64,000 nt of DNA from contig JAKGHH010000007.1 of the NCBI GenBank assembly GCA_022828595.1, positions 62,298,727 through 62,362,726 on the forward strand, read 5' to 3'. The translations under genes were made by a program, and so were the position numbers. Source of the stretch: Nelumbo lutea (taxonomy: Eukaryota > Streptophyta > Magnoliopsida > Proteales > Nelumbonaceae). Below are positions 1 through 10,769 of this stretch, one piece after another; the first letter of the stretch is position 1; each line of letters begins with the position of its first letter. The notes under the pieces are model-generated. The model was given only the letters and a program-made list of their open reading frames with translations, did not search any database and was not told the origin of the DNA.

Positions 1-118
1 GGCAGGGTTTGATGCCTGAGATATTTACACATCTAGACTCTATGAATTGGCTAGCCAGCATCTTCTTCTATCTAATTCGTAGTTTTATCTAATGGCTGAT
101 GAAAAATTCTTTGTTCAG

Positions 119-1445
119 GTATTCACTTCCTACATGGGCAGAATTTGACCTAGGAACAGCTCCTGTCTTCTGGAAAACTATGAATGGTCTTCCTCCTATG
201 TCTGTATGTTGGGCACTGCAGCTGATAGTAAGATGTTTGTAGGATTTGCTTGGTCTAACTCTTCCACTAAGTCTCCACTTTGACCTTTGACAGGGAGAAA
301 AGTTAACACTCTTCTACAATCCTGCAACAAATAATCTTACTCCAAACGAAGAGTATGGCATTGCATTTAATGGTAATTTCCTTCATCACTATATTAAAGC
401 TTATATTTTTAGCTGTATATCATTGAGTTGTGTATGGGGTTGACCTTTGACACAACAGATAAGTGTTTCTAACTTCTAAGCAAATACCAAGTCAGAAGTT
501 CCACACCTTCTAACGAAATATCTTCATATTTTAATATCCTGAACATACCCTTATTTGATTCATCCAATTGTTTCCTAGGGGGGTTTAATCAGCCCATCAT
601 GTGTGGTGGTGAGCCCAGGGTGATGCTTAGGAAAATTCGAGGAAAAGCTGATCGCCCATGTATACTATTCAGGATATGTGTTCCTAAAGCATGGTTTGGT
701 GATATTTCATGAATATACATTGACACTTGATGCTTGGTTTAGTTTCTTCTTGGCTAACTGCTTGCACCTTTGGCAGCTGTGAACTTGATCTTCTCATTCA
801 CTAATGGTGTTGAATGGGATGGCCCCTATAGATTGCAATTTCAAGTTCCTAAGGCATGGCGAAACAAACCAATAGACTTCTTCAATGAGGTACCATCAAT
901 ACTGAAAACTGTATTTGAAAAAAAAAAAGAAGGAAAAAGAAAAGAAAAAGAAAGAGAAAAGAAAGAAAGAAAAACCTGAAAACTGTGTTGCAGAAAGAAT
1001 ACATTCCTTGAGCCATATTTGTACTAGTAGTCTTGGTTGATCATGACTCAAGAACTGTCTTTTGATCATATGAGATAAAAAATAAGACACAACCGTGTCT
1101 GGTATACCAGGGTTTGGCAGATGAATTGAGTAAGGAGGGTGCCTGTGAAAGAGCAATCTTTCCTGACTCGAATATCGTCATCACTCGCTGTACCATGATT
1201 GGTAATTTGTCTGTTGAAGGGGTATGTGGGTTCCTTCTATTGTGTCTTCTAATATTTATATTATCAAAAACAGAGTATGGAAACTAAATCCTCAACATTT
1301 GTTGATATTTTGATGTATTGTTGCAGGGGGACCGCTGCAATCTTGACCTTGTACCAGGATGCACTGATCCAAGCTCACCCATGTTAACCCGCTTGCTAAT
1401 GTAGATGATGGATCATGCCTACTGGATTCAGACTCTGATGAATAG
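119..1445 (+). CDS. 3' part of a PIFI-like chloroplast protein gene, with frameshifts
   Basis: Six exons join into one protein: 119-203, 294-372, 579 to about 694, 777-889, 1111-1221 and 1327-1445, each bounded by AG/GT. Readable blocks include [56 protein letters not shown] and [18 protein letters not shown], ending in an [11 protein letters not shown] block of the thrombospondin type-3-like calcium-binding kind. I recognise this from memory as the PIFI family (post-illumination chlorophyll fluorescence increase, a chloroplast protein linked to NDH-dependent chlororespiration). The 5' exons, including any transit peptide, lie left of the window. Two places break the frame: the end of the third exon (about 655-695), where several one-base indels are needed to read into the next exon, and about 1380-1390, where a missing base gives a TAG at 1402 instead of 1443. 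It is either a recent pseudogene or a real gene with assembly errors. Family assignment is moderate; the coding nature is strong. Confidence 0.6.
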
Positions 1446-3660
1446 AAGATTTAATGGTGTAAGCTCCCACCCTTTTTGCATGTATCAATACAAAGTAGAA
1501 AAAAGAAAACCTCTCTTTCCACTGGAGTAAGGACTAAGGAGGTTATCCTGAAAACTGGTGCAGTATATTTTTGTAGCCAAAAGGGTGTTCACTTTGTATA
1601 TTTTGAAGTCTAAACCAAATGCCTCAGGTGCTAAAATAGATTATTTTGTACTCTTACAGAAGTCAAAAAGGAAAAACAATGGAAACTGCTGGCTTTATTT
1701 TGGAAAAACAATTTAGCTGTAATTTACTGTTCTTGCATTAATGAGCTAGCTGCATCTCTGGTATTCCAACTACTCCGTTCAAGTCCTGCATGCCACTTGC
1801 TAAGCTAATTGGTTTACTGTAAACAGGTGGATCGACTCTTTTATGGGGCATTAGTCATAGCCCAGAATATCAATCTATAAGTCAGTAATTGGGCTCTGAT
1901 TGTGCTTGAAAAATGAGAAGGCAGCAGTTTTAAGGATGTTCCTGTTGATTATTTAATTGTCCTCGGAATTAATGGTAGATGCTCATGGAACTAAAAAAAA
2001 AAAATGGTAGATGCTACCCGCAATGCTGACCACATACTCTGGTTTCTTTGAAGGAAGTGCTGAGATGTTTGAAGGTTGAAGAAACTCAAGAAAGGTTCTA
2101 TATTTCTAGGAGGGGGTGGGCTTGTCATGGACGCTTCCCAATAACCAGAAACAATTCACTCACATCACACGCATACCTCAGAGTCAGAGCATTTTGTTAA
2201 AAATTTTGAATGTGAGCAGACTGGTACCCGACCCCTTTTCAATCACTAGCTTTACTTGAGCCAACCTGATCCCAACCTGACTTGGGATAAGGGTTTGGAC
2301 TGGGTTGGGCTGAAGATTGGTTAGGGTTGGAAAATGCCAACCTGATTTAAAGGTTGTAATGCATTGGGCAGCCCGACCTAACGAAGTCAAAGATGTATGA
2401 TACATGTATTGATGATTGATTTTTGTATACAAAGTTTTGTCCATGTAAGAGGAGTACTGAAGAGGATGATGATGAAAGGTAGGGTTGAGAACGAGTTGAA
2501 TCCCTGATTAAGGAGTGGTAGGATCCACACAAGAGGGTGGATCTAGGTGAGAGAGAGAGGGAGAGATGATTCATCAGTAACCTTCAAGTTGGTGAAATTA
2601 GATGGAAGTGAACTAATAATTCAGCAGTGTTGCTGGATCGTCTTGATCATAATTCGATCAAACTAAATGATGGTTGACTTTGGATCAACCTAACACAACC
2701 CAACTCCTAAGAAACTCCAAACCTAACCTGACCCACCCCGAGGAAGTGAAAATGGGACACGAAACCTGGCCCGACCTGTCCCACGTATGGTGCGCCTATA
2801 CTTAAACAAATGCTCTCTACATATGTTTCATTACTGCATTGTCAACGGCCGGGTCGGGTATGGTACAGGTCACCTCGATTCAAGCCCAGCCCAAAATCAC
2901 CCGACCCTAATCTGATGGGGTCACGTCAATGCGGGTTCACCACATAACCCGACCCGTTTCTATTCCCATTTCTTCAGTTTAATATGATTTACAAAGTTAG
3001 ATCTCAAGAAGGAAAGACATGAAACATTTCATTTTTCACATTTTTTCTGAAAGCAACATTTCATTTTCAGGCAAGTCCTTGCAATTTTATCTAATCTAAT
3101 TTCTTCTTGCATCTCCATTCTCTCGTCGCAGTCCAATTTCTATTAACAAATTATACGTGCAATGGATGTATAACGTGCCTATGGTTAGTCCTTTTTTTTT
3201 TATAAGCGCCTATGGTTAGTCCTTTAAAACAATTTGATAGCAACAAGCGAACAGCTACTCTCAGTTTTGGTTTAGTGAGAAAATATTCTGTTTAACTTGT
3301 GAGGCTTGGCCACCCACTTTTAAAGGGCAATTTTCCTCGAAATATAGATGGAATCATGGTTTTTGGACCGGCGTTGATCTGGATGGTCAGACTGTTTGGC
3401 TCGGGAATCATTTAGACAATCGGTTCTGTTTTACTCAAACCTGGTTCATGGTCAAAAACCATTGAATCGGTTAATGACCCGTTGATCTGGGTGATCAAAC
3501 TGTCGACTCGTCGACCCATTCAATAGTTTCAGCCGTTTTTTTTTTTTTTTGTTGTTGTTAAAACGGGCCATTTGTTCAAACTAGATGGTCGAACTATCGA
3601 CCGGAAACCAGTGGCCAGAACGGTTATGTTTCCAAGTCGTTTTTTAAAACCATGGATGGA
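1446..3660. other. Non-coding 3' flank of the PIFI-like gene and intergenic DNA
   Basis: No supported gene. The first few hundred bases are probably the 3' UTR. The stretch from about 2220 to 2970 is rich in 'acccgaccc' and 'caacctgac' words on both strands, a degenerate composition common in plant intergenic repeats. Short open frames here have no recognisable motif. Confidence 0.5.
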
Positions 3661-4560
3661 ATAATTAATTAAATCAATGATTTTTATTTCTTAAGTTAAA
3701 AATAAGTTATTAAAAATGAGTTCTTATTCGATTAAGCACTTATTTGAATTAGGCAACCCATTTTTTCAAGTGGTTAGTTTTTTAAAATAAGCACTTATTT
3801 TATATTGGGCATTTGATAGTCTTTTTCTCTAATAAGAACTTAAAGACTTTTTTGTCCTTCTTTTTCTTTAAAATTTTCAAAATATACCCTTTGAAATCAC
3901 TTTAAATAAATTATTTTTATAAAAACACTTTTATGAAAGTACTTTTAAGAAACCACTTTTTAAAAAGTACTTTTATGAAAAGCATTTTTATAAAAGCACT
4001 TTTACAAAAGTACTTATATTTGAATTATCCGAATTTGATTTGATTATGTCGAATATTGAATTCAAAATCGGATTTTCGAATACCGATGACACCCCTAGTT
4101 TTGATTTTGACTCCAGATTTGGGAGTGCTTATTCAAAATAAGTGTTTATTTGGGTTATTAAGTACTTATTGCTATTTGGAAAATAAGTCTAAAATAAGTG
4201 CTTATTTTAAAAATAAGGCTTATTTTTTAAGCCAAAATTTCTAGTTGTTTTTGAAGTGCTTATACAATAAACACTTATTCAATTTTTTTCTTCCAAAATT
4301 ATCGCTAGTTGAATTTTAAAATACCACTTATAAAATTATCCCTAGTTGAATTTTATAAAAGTACTTTTATGAAGGCATTTTTACAAAGCACTTTTATACT
4401 TTTATAAAAGTACTATTATGAAAACACTTCCAAGAAAAGTACTTTTATGAAAGCATTTTTACAAAAGCAGTTTTATAAAAGTTCTTTTACGAAAACACTT
4501 CTAAGAAAATACTTTTACGAAAGCACTTTTATAAAAGTGATTTCATAAAAATATTTTTGT
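3661..4560. repeat. AT-rich repeat built from aagtgcttatttt and aaaagtacttttat words
   Basis: Two related, near-palindromic words recur. About 3700-3830 and 4120-4280 hold many copies of 'aataagtgcttattt'. About 3925-4020 and 4355-4560 hold degenerate copies of 'aaaagtacttttatgaaa'. The words pair with their own reverse complements, so the region can fold extensively. It is probably a decayed foldback or MITE-like element with internal amplification. No coding potential. Confidence 0.55.
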
Positions 4561-5454
4561 TTATATAAATAAAATTTTTTATTTTATATATTTATTAATT
4601 ACCTAAAAGAATTAACTGATATTGAATCAAATATCAGTTAGTTTTATATACTTTATATTAATTTTCAATATCCATCAGATATTGAATCAAATACGAATAT
4701 TAGATTTTGTAATCGGATTCAAATTTGGATATTGGGATTTCATACCGAAGAAAGTTATAGCCATTCCCTCAAATGGGGAATGCCATTCCACTAGATAGTG
4801 AAATGAATTAGATTCCGATTGTGCCCAACCAAACAGTTGAAATTGGAATAATCCATTCCAATTCTAATTCATGATTCCCATTCCCAAGAACCAAACGAGC
4901 CCTAAGATTTATCTTTTAACCTCAATTTGGAAAGAGTATAAATACAAATTAGAGTGCAAAAACTTATATTTTGCATTATTTTATATCTCTTTCCAAACTA
5001 AGCCTTAAAGTTATCAGGACCCATGATGATAACTGCAACTAACATTCGAATGTGGCTTTAATAAGGAACAAGGAAGTCTAGACTTTACAAAGAACACATG
5101 GCAGTTTTTTTCCCATGGTTTGGCAAAGGTTTTAGGTCTGAATGGAATTCTTGTAAACCTTTTGAAATTGTATGAGAGATTATCTTTGGTTGACAAACAA
5201 ACCATTTATTAAACCTTGCTTTAATTTAATCTACCGTCACTCCACAGCAAGCAAAAGGACAAAAAAAAAATTACAGTCTTTTTTTTAGTCTGTGGCCTAA
5301 AAAAGGTTGAGACTGAAGCTGATTTTGGTGGGCAAACGTGGCCGGCTGGAAGTCCAACCAAAACCAAATACAAATCTCATCTTATATTCTTATTGCAGGC
5401 AAGACAGTAGATACCTTCTGTGTTGTGCAGTGGGATGCAACAAATTGAGGAGAC
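4561..5454. other. Intergenic DNA with a MITE-like remnant
   Basis: No gene is supported. About 4755-4905 is built from 'ccattcc' and 'ggaatg' words and ends in 'aaccaaacgagccctaa', the kind of terminus seen in many plant non-autonomous DNA transposons. A clear opposite end was not found, so the class is left open. Confidence 0.35.
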
Positions 5455-5588
5455 GAGACCAGATCTACTCCTCACACAGGGCGCCTCACACCTACATCAC
5501 ATGCACATCCTACCATTCACGGGAGATGCTCCCAATGCACGGTGGATATGCCTGTGAGGCGCTCCTGTGTGAGAGCAGATCCGGTCTC
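5455..5588. repeat. Foldback (hairpin) repeat of about 134 bp
   Basis: The left arm starts gagaccagatctactcc and continues through cacacagggcgcctcaca. The right arm is the reverse complement with few mismatches, through gtgaggcgctcctgtgtg to agatccggtctc. The inner arms (cctaccattcacggga and tcccaatgcacggtgg) pair too, leaving a loop of about 6 bases; the left arm carries roughly 11 extra bases. This fits a MITE-type foldback element. A small-RNA precursor is a weaker alternative. Confidence 0.65.
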
Positions 5589-5929
5589 TGAGGAGAGAGT
5601 CTCCATGTTCGATAGAGGTGGAGTTGGGGTCATACTTGTCAGATCTACTGGCTGAACGGTTGGGGTCAACAGATGTGGCTATTGTTAATGTGAGGCCCAG
5701 GCTCTGATCGGCTTCAGTCAGAGCAAAGTCCGAACATCTTCTCAGCCATTCATTCATCTTGGGAATGCCCGTGAACAATGAATAGCCTACAGAGAAGACA
5801 GCTAAGCAGCTCAAAGCCTGAAGCTCATTTTCTTGGGAGAATGAATATTCAGCCCACCCAGAATTCCAGGTGGGATGAATATCGATCGTGGATTGATGCC
5901 AACTATAGAAGCTATAATTTCAGATTTCT

Positions 5930-5956
5930 GCGGTGAAGTGCAGTGTACTTCACCGC
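5930..5956. repeat. Perfect 10-bp inverted repeat with 7-base loop
   Basis: GCGGTGAAGT at 5930-5939 and ACTTCACCGC at 5947-5956 form a perfect stem. It lies about 420 bp beyond the ROD1 stop codon, in its 3' flank. The function is unknown and it may be chance. Confidence 0.5.
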
Positions 5957-6378
5957 ATTTTCTTTTGGCTCCCCCAGTACAACCTTCACATCAAACACAT
6001 CATTTCAGATGGTTAAGATTGTCTACCAGGCGGCAACCCCGACCAATTCAAAGCCAAGCTCCACGCTTTAGACTCCATAATACGCGTGAAAAACTTCAAA
6101 CAACCGTAAAAAAGTACCAGCATCTGAAGATTCTGAACTGTAAAAATGGGTTCTCGATCGATCAGATTGCACATGCAATGCCTTACTTTGAATAGTCTCA
6201 ATCACAAAGAACCCAAAATTCAATAACAAAAAAGCGATTAAGCAAAGACAACCTGGTCTTGGGTCAGTGCTTGCTTGCTATCTCTGGGGTGTTCTTCAGT
6301 TCTTCTCTTCTCCCTTCCATTTCTTTTTTGATTCTTCACTTTACAGTTTTCTGCTGCAGAAGAATCGGTTAGAGAAAA

Positions 6379-7322
6379 TTAAAGTAAGATCTGATGAGTT
6401 GCTGCTGCTATTCTCCTTTTGCTGTCCTCTTCATACTTGCCGGCTAAAGAATCGAACAACAACCCCGCACCGACCCCAACGGCCAAGTCGATCGTGTAGT
6501 GACCCTGGTCCCTAACAACCTCACCACTTGTAACACGTTCAATGTGTCGAACAACCAAGCCAATTCCCGCCGCTGCATTCGTCGCATATCCAGCGAAGCA
6601 ATCACGGATCCAGCTACATGACCGGAGAAGAATAAGAAGAATGAGACGTTTCCCACCGGGAAATCCACCCCTGAACCCAAGAATCCTTGTGGCAGTGGCA
6701 GCTGGGTCGAGTAGCCCAGTATTCCTCTGCATGTGAACATGAACAATGCCGATATGGTCGCTCTTGGTCGGCCTTCCACCAGCCATGCCCACAGAATATA
6801 CGTCGTTTGCATTCCCACAAACACCTGATAACCATCATCAATTCCAAATCATTGAGACTCTGTTGACATTGAGATCGACAAAGGAATGAGAATAAATGGA
6901 AAATTAGGGAAACTCAATTGGCTTACCGTGTTCAGGGCGGCCAAGGCGGTGTTCAGAGCAGGCCGAGCGGCTAACGCGCGGTGAAGGGGACGAGTCAGGA
7001 GGAAACCCAGATCGAAAGGTGGGGAGGAAGGAGGAATCATGAAGAGGGAGTATTCGACGGCCATGAAGAAGAGGAGAGACACCGCGAATACGCAGGGGAT
7101 GGGGTGGTACCTCACCACATTCACCGCGTCCTCCATTGACCAACCCATGAAGAACGCTTTCCGCTTTAGACCCACCATTGCTGCTACAGTAGACGATTTC
7201 TCCGTCGTCTTGCTGTGGCTCCGGTGGTCGCCAACGCTGAAGCCGTTAACGCCGTTGACGGTTTTCCTATCTCTACTCCTGAGCACGGTATCGGTTCGGC
7301 AGCGGCTTACTCCAGCATCCAT
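6379..7322 (-). CDS. ROD1: ROD1 / phosphatidylcholine:diacylglycerol cholinephosphotransferase, one-base frameshift
   Basis: Two exons on the minus strand: 7322-6927 (donor GTAAGC) and 6824-6379 (acceptor ttatcag). The enzyme exchanges the phosphocholine headgroup between phosphatidylcholine and diacylglycerol in the ER, feeding polyunsaturated fatty acids into seed oil. Seen: a charged N-terminus, then membrane-like segments (PIPCVFAVSLLFFMAVEY), ALNTVFVGMQTTYILWAWLV, TISALFMFTCRGILGYSTQL, DFPVGNVSFFLFFSGHVAGS and, after a frame change, GHYTIDLAVGVGAGLLFDSL. These are hallmarks of the ROD1 / lipid phosphatase-like family. Length is about 280 residues, against about 300 in Arabidopsis. The start at 7322 (MDAGVS) is preferred to an in-frame upstream ATG at 7409 because the extra N-terminus looks like leader. 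One G is missing from a G run (plus-strand ccc at 6503-6505), so the catalytic HYTID block is out of frame. This is an assembly error or a null allele. Confidence 0.88.
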
Positions 7323-8663
7323 AGCCGTCGGCCCGTTGTTGGATACGGGGAATCGCCATTGAAATGGGAAAGAGCGGTTTAAATCATGTGGGCTTCGTGG
7401 AGAAACCAATTGCAGGGATGCCAGCGGAGCTGCTCGTCTGCATCTGTGTCATCTTCTGGCTCTGGCTACGTGTTGCAATTTTTATGGGGTGGACCGTGGA
7501 CTTGAGACTTGGAATTCAAGGCCCATGTCAGGAGAACAATAAGAAACGCGGTTCTTGGACTGGAGTCTCCACCGTCAGATTAGATCAAGAGTTGTTTCGA
7601 GATGCAAATTTTCAGTGAATCGAGGCGATACAGCAATGGCGCACTAAGATTAATCAACTCTTTCCGTCTCTCGATAACGTGGGGACGGGTTTCGATTTGC
7701 TATCTTGCTTCCACGATAATATAATAGGATAATAAGAATATAATAGTTGTTTTGATGGCATGCGATTATGGTGATGGAAAGGGTATTACTCACATCACAT
7801 GAAGGAGCGTTGATGCACTGGATCAGTATCAGCTTTGTCATATTCAAGAGTCCTTCCTTCCTACGTTATATATAAGCTCATCAGCATTTAAAACGACTTA
7901 TCAAAAAAAAGTGGGCCCGTTGGAGGAAAAAAAAAGGGATTTTTGGACCGAAATCCCCCTCAGAAATCTGTACATCTGGGATCCTTTCAACTGTACATCC
8001 AAACACCGTAGTTAACCTTTTATGGAAGCTTCCTACGGGGATGATCCAAAGATTTTTTGAAGGATGGTGAGGGTGATTCAAGGTACAAACAACCATCCAA
8101 TGACTTCATCTCCACCGAACCTATCTGCAAAGACTGATTTCATCTTTTGAAGTTATTAAATTTATGCATATAAGTAGAAACAACAATCAAACGGCCTTAC
8201 ATCTCATGCAAGGGCCGCATATCACTATACTATAATGTAACTAATTCTCCCATGTAACACTAATTCAATCAGCCTCTCACATTGCCCCTCACAACGTTTC
8301 ACAGTACATTTCTGCTGTGTATTAGGAAGGGGCAGTCTCTTTTCATAAAAAAAAACATCCAACGGATATTAATATAGTTCTTTTATTTGAGATGAGAGTC
8401 CAACTAAAGCGCATTTAATAATTTTTGCTGCATTATCAAGAGAATTTTGGATTTCAACTTGTGATGGCAAAGATATCATACTATTTATTTTTCTTTGGGT
8501 AAAATAAAAAGGGATTCTAGCATAAAGAGGTAACTTTTGACCTCTATTAGTAATAAAAAGTAGTTTTTTTGTAAAATAATAGAGATAAGGCATCTTTTGT
8601 AAGGTAATATTACAAAAGGGCAGTAAAACATGAATGTGCATCTACCGTATCGGAAATGCTTTT
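7323..8663. other. 5' flank of ROD1 and intergenic DNA
   Basis: About 7323-7700 probably holds the ROD1 leader and promoter (minus direction), with an optional in-frame ATG at 7409. Beyond 7700 I see no gene. A minus-strand open frame at 8369-8641 (starting MHIHVLLPFCNITLQKMPYL) has no recognised motif and is not called. Confidence 0.4.
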
Positions 8664-9502
8664 TGATGAAGGGTGTTTTGGCAGCACCCTGTTGTTCGGA
8701 CTACTACCAAGTGGCCGATGACTCAGAGGATGAAGTGGAGGATGAGGACTTGGATGTCGAGCTAGGTTGATTGCTGAGCTGAGTAGCACTTCAGAGAAAC
8801 CTACAAGGAATCAATGTTAGAGGACCCGGGGTGGCTAACCCGACAAGGTTGCACCGATGATTAAGTTAGTATTCTCGTAGTAGATCGCGAGGTGAAAAAT
8901 CATAAAGTATGAGAGCTAGAATGTGCTTACTCGCCCCTCTCTTGTGTCATTGGGGTTGGTGCCTTTATATAGGCATTGTTTGGTGTGGCCCTCATGCATC
9001 GCATCCGAGAGGTCGTGCCTAACCGGTTTGAGATCCTTGGAGGTAATCGCCATGCACGTTGACCATCCTCAAGAACATTCGATACGTGGGCCAACTTCTG
9101 AGAAACCTGGGAGCGTCGGGATATGCATGCCGAATTTGTCGGTGAGCACATCTCGTAGGTGGCCTGGTCCCCAGTCAGGTTGGCAGCCCTCGAGGGATGT
9201 TGCTCATCGCGTTGAGGTCACTTCGGTCGGTAACGAGGTGCTACATTCTAACCCTAGACGAGGTGTTGCAAGCCGACCTAAGTTGTGGTCGAGGTCGCTA
9301 GACCGGCATAAAGGCAGGTCGCCAAGTCGACGGTGAAGGCAGGTTGCCAAGTTGGCAGTAAAGATAAGTCGCCAGGTTGAGGTAAAGACGAGCCGCAATC
9401 TGGGACTCCAAATCATCACTTAGATGGTGTCTAGGTGTCATCCAGTAATTATGAGATGCCATGTGTCACAATGTCATTGGAGGGCCAAATCTGCCCTCAT
9501 CA
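8664..9502 (-). mobile_element. LTR of a minus-strand gypsy-like element
   Basis: About 839 bp, bounded by TGATGA at 8664 and TCATCA ending at 9502, a perfect TG...CA-type terminal inverted repeat. On the minus strand it has a TATA box (TATATAAAGG, 8971-8962), and just outside its right end, still on the minus strand, lies a polypurine tract (GGGAGTGGAGGGGGGAATT). So this is the 3' LTR of an element reading right to left. No second copy of this LTR is in the window. Confidence 0.7.
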
Positions 9503-9601
9503 ATTCCCCCCTCCACTCCCGAGCTAAAAGTAGCTCGACGAAGGGAGTAGATCGCTCCTTTTGGCCTAGAATGACTGATTCAATAAGCTCGTAGTCGGAA
9601 G
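9503..9601 (-). mobile_element. Polypurine tract and last internal bases of the minus-strand element
   Basis: Minus-strand PPT at about 9520-9503, preceded by coding-like sequence (SDYELIESVILGQKERSTPF) that runs open across the PPT. The fragment is cut at 9601/9602 by the 5' LTR of the inner gypsy element. The rest of this element's internal region is not recognisable on the other side of the insertion. Confidence 0.5.
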
Positions 9602-10683
9602 TGATGAAGGGAAATTTGGCCCGACCTTGCAATCGCCTGACACGTGGCAAAGGCAAGCAGCTCGGGGCAGTAGAGCGCCCGAAGCGAACATCAGAAGCAA
9701 GTCCAAGCTTACTACCGAGCCCGAACTCCAGACCGCTGTACTGAGTCCGAGCTCCCTGTTAAGAGCGAGTTCCCTGTTAAGGGTCCGAGCTCCCTAAGTA
9801 AGGACTCGAGCTCCCTAAGTCCGAGCTCCCTACTAGGAGCCCGAGCTCCCTGTTAAGAGCGAGCTCCCTGTTAAGGGTCCGAGCTCCCTAAGTAAGGACC
9901 CGAGCTCCCTAAGTCTGAGCTCCCTACTAGGAGCCCGAGCTCCCTGTTAAGAGCGAGCTCCTTGTTAAGGATCCGAGCTCCCTAAGAACCCGAGCTCCCT
10001 AAAGAGCAAGCTCCCTACTGGGAGTCGGAGCTCCCTATTAAGAGCGAGCTCCCTACTGAACCCGAGCTCCCTGCAAAGAGCACGAACTATACTGGGCCCC
10101 AAGCCTCACAAAGCTGACCCGAGCTGGCCCATGGCAGCTCGGAACACTCCAAACCGAACTCAAGACACCTCGCTCGCCACTCCAACACTTCGCTTCCGAA
10201 ACACCAGGCTGACTAAACGTACCCGACACCAAGGACGTCCGTATCCAAGGGCGACGCACCTGACTGATTTGGGATCTGATGCCTGACAGCCGCGTTTCAA
10301 ATGGATTCCTGCTACCGCCACCTGCAACCGTCGTCACTAGCCGCAGAGACGGCTCCGACAAAAGGAACAGTGGCGGTTCTGTCCGGCCAGAGGAAGTGAC
10401 ATCCGAACTGGCAGGAGTTCAAAAGTAATCATGCCCGACCTGATGGAAGCCTGGAAGTGAGTGCGCGAGGTGGTTATAAAAGGCTTCTACCCCCCAGGAA
10501 TGAGGTATGCTAACTTTTGCGCTATCTAGTTTATCTCGCCTTTGAAGGATTCTAACTTGAGCTTCGGAGCCCTTACGCCGGGTTCTCCCTGGAGCTTCTC
10601 TTTTCCTTCCGTTTCAGGTCCCTATTACTCAGTTCAGAGGCAAGATCATTGACAGCTAAGACTGGCCAGATCGTGCATCATCA
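9602..10683 (+). repeat. 5' LTR of the Tat-type element
   Basis: 1082 bp, starting TGATGAAGGG and ending GCATCATCA. It has a TATA box (TATAAAAGG, 10475-10483). It contains an internal tandem array of a word around GAGCTCCCT from about 9737 to 10078. The 3' LTR (1048 bp) is clearly homologous, with scattered substitutions and a different number and order of the short repeats. Confidence 0.9.
9737..10078 (+). repeat. Tandem GAGCTCCCT array inside the 5' LTR
   Basis: A unit of roughly 13-24 bases with core cGAGCTCCCT, followed by variable linkers (gttaagag, aagtaagga, actaggagc), repeats many times. Higher-order blocks repeat as well: the run from about 9755 to 9845 recurs almost unchanged at about 9850-9935. 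The 3' LTR has the homologous array at about 19315-19630. It lies upstream of the TATA box, in the U3 region. Confidence 0.85.
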
Positions 10684-10684
10684 A

Positions 10685-10704
10685 TTGGCGCCGTCTGTGG
10701 GAAC
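10685..10704 (+). promoter_or_regulatory. Primer binding site of the Tat-type element
   Basis: TTGGCGCCGTCTGTGGGAAC begins two bases after the LTR terminus (CATCA, 10683). TGGCGCCG is the usual opening of PBS sites in plant Tat and Athila elements. I do not assign the tRNA. Confidence 0.8.
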
Positions 10705-10769
10705 GCTTCTAAAGGCCTCCCTCCAAAACTTTCATACCCTTTTCTTCTTCTCTGAAAAACTCATTACTC

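Noticed and set aside
5497..5814. 105-codon minus-strand frame
   Set aside because: It overlaps the foldback repeat at 5455-5588 and has no motif. Probably chance.
8369..8641. 90-codon minus-strand frame starting MHIHVLLPFCN
   Set aside because: The composition is like a real protein, but I recognise no family, see no splice partners and no promoter, so I could not support it.
10053..10361. Open frame on the minus strand across the LTR
   Set aside because: It lies inside the LTR and its counterpart at 19610-19966 is only its duplicate. It reflects GC-rich composition, not a gene.
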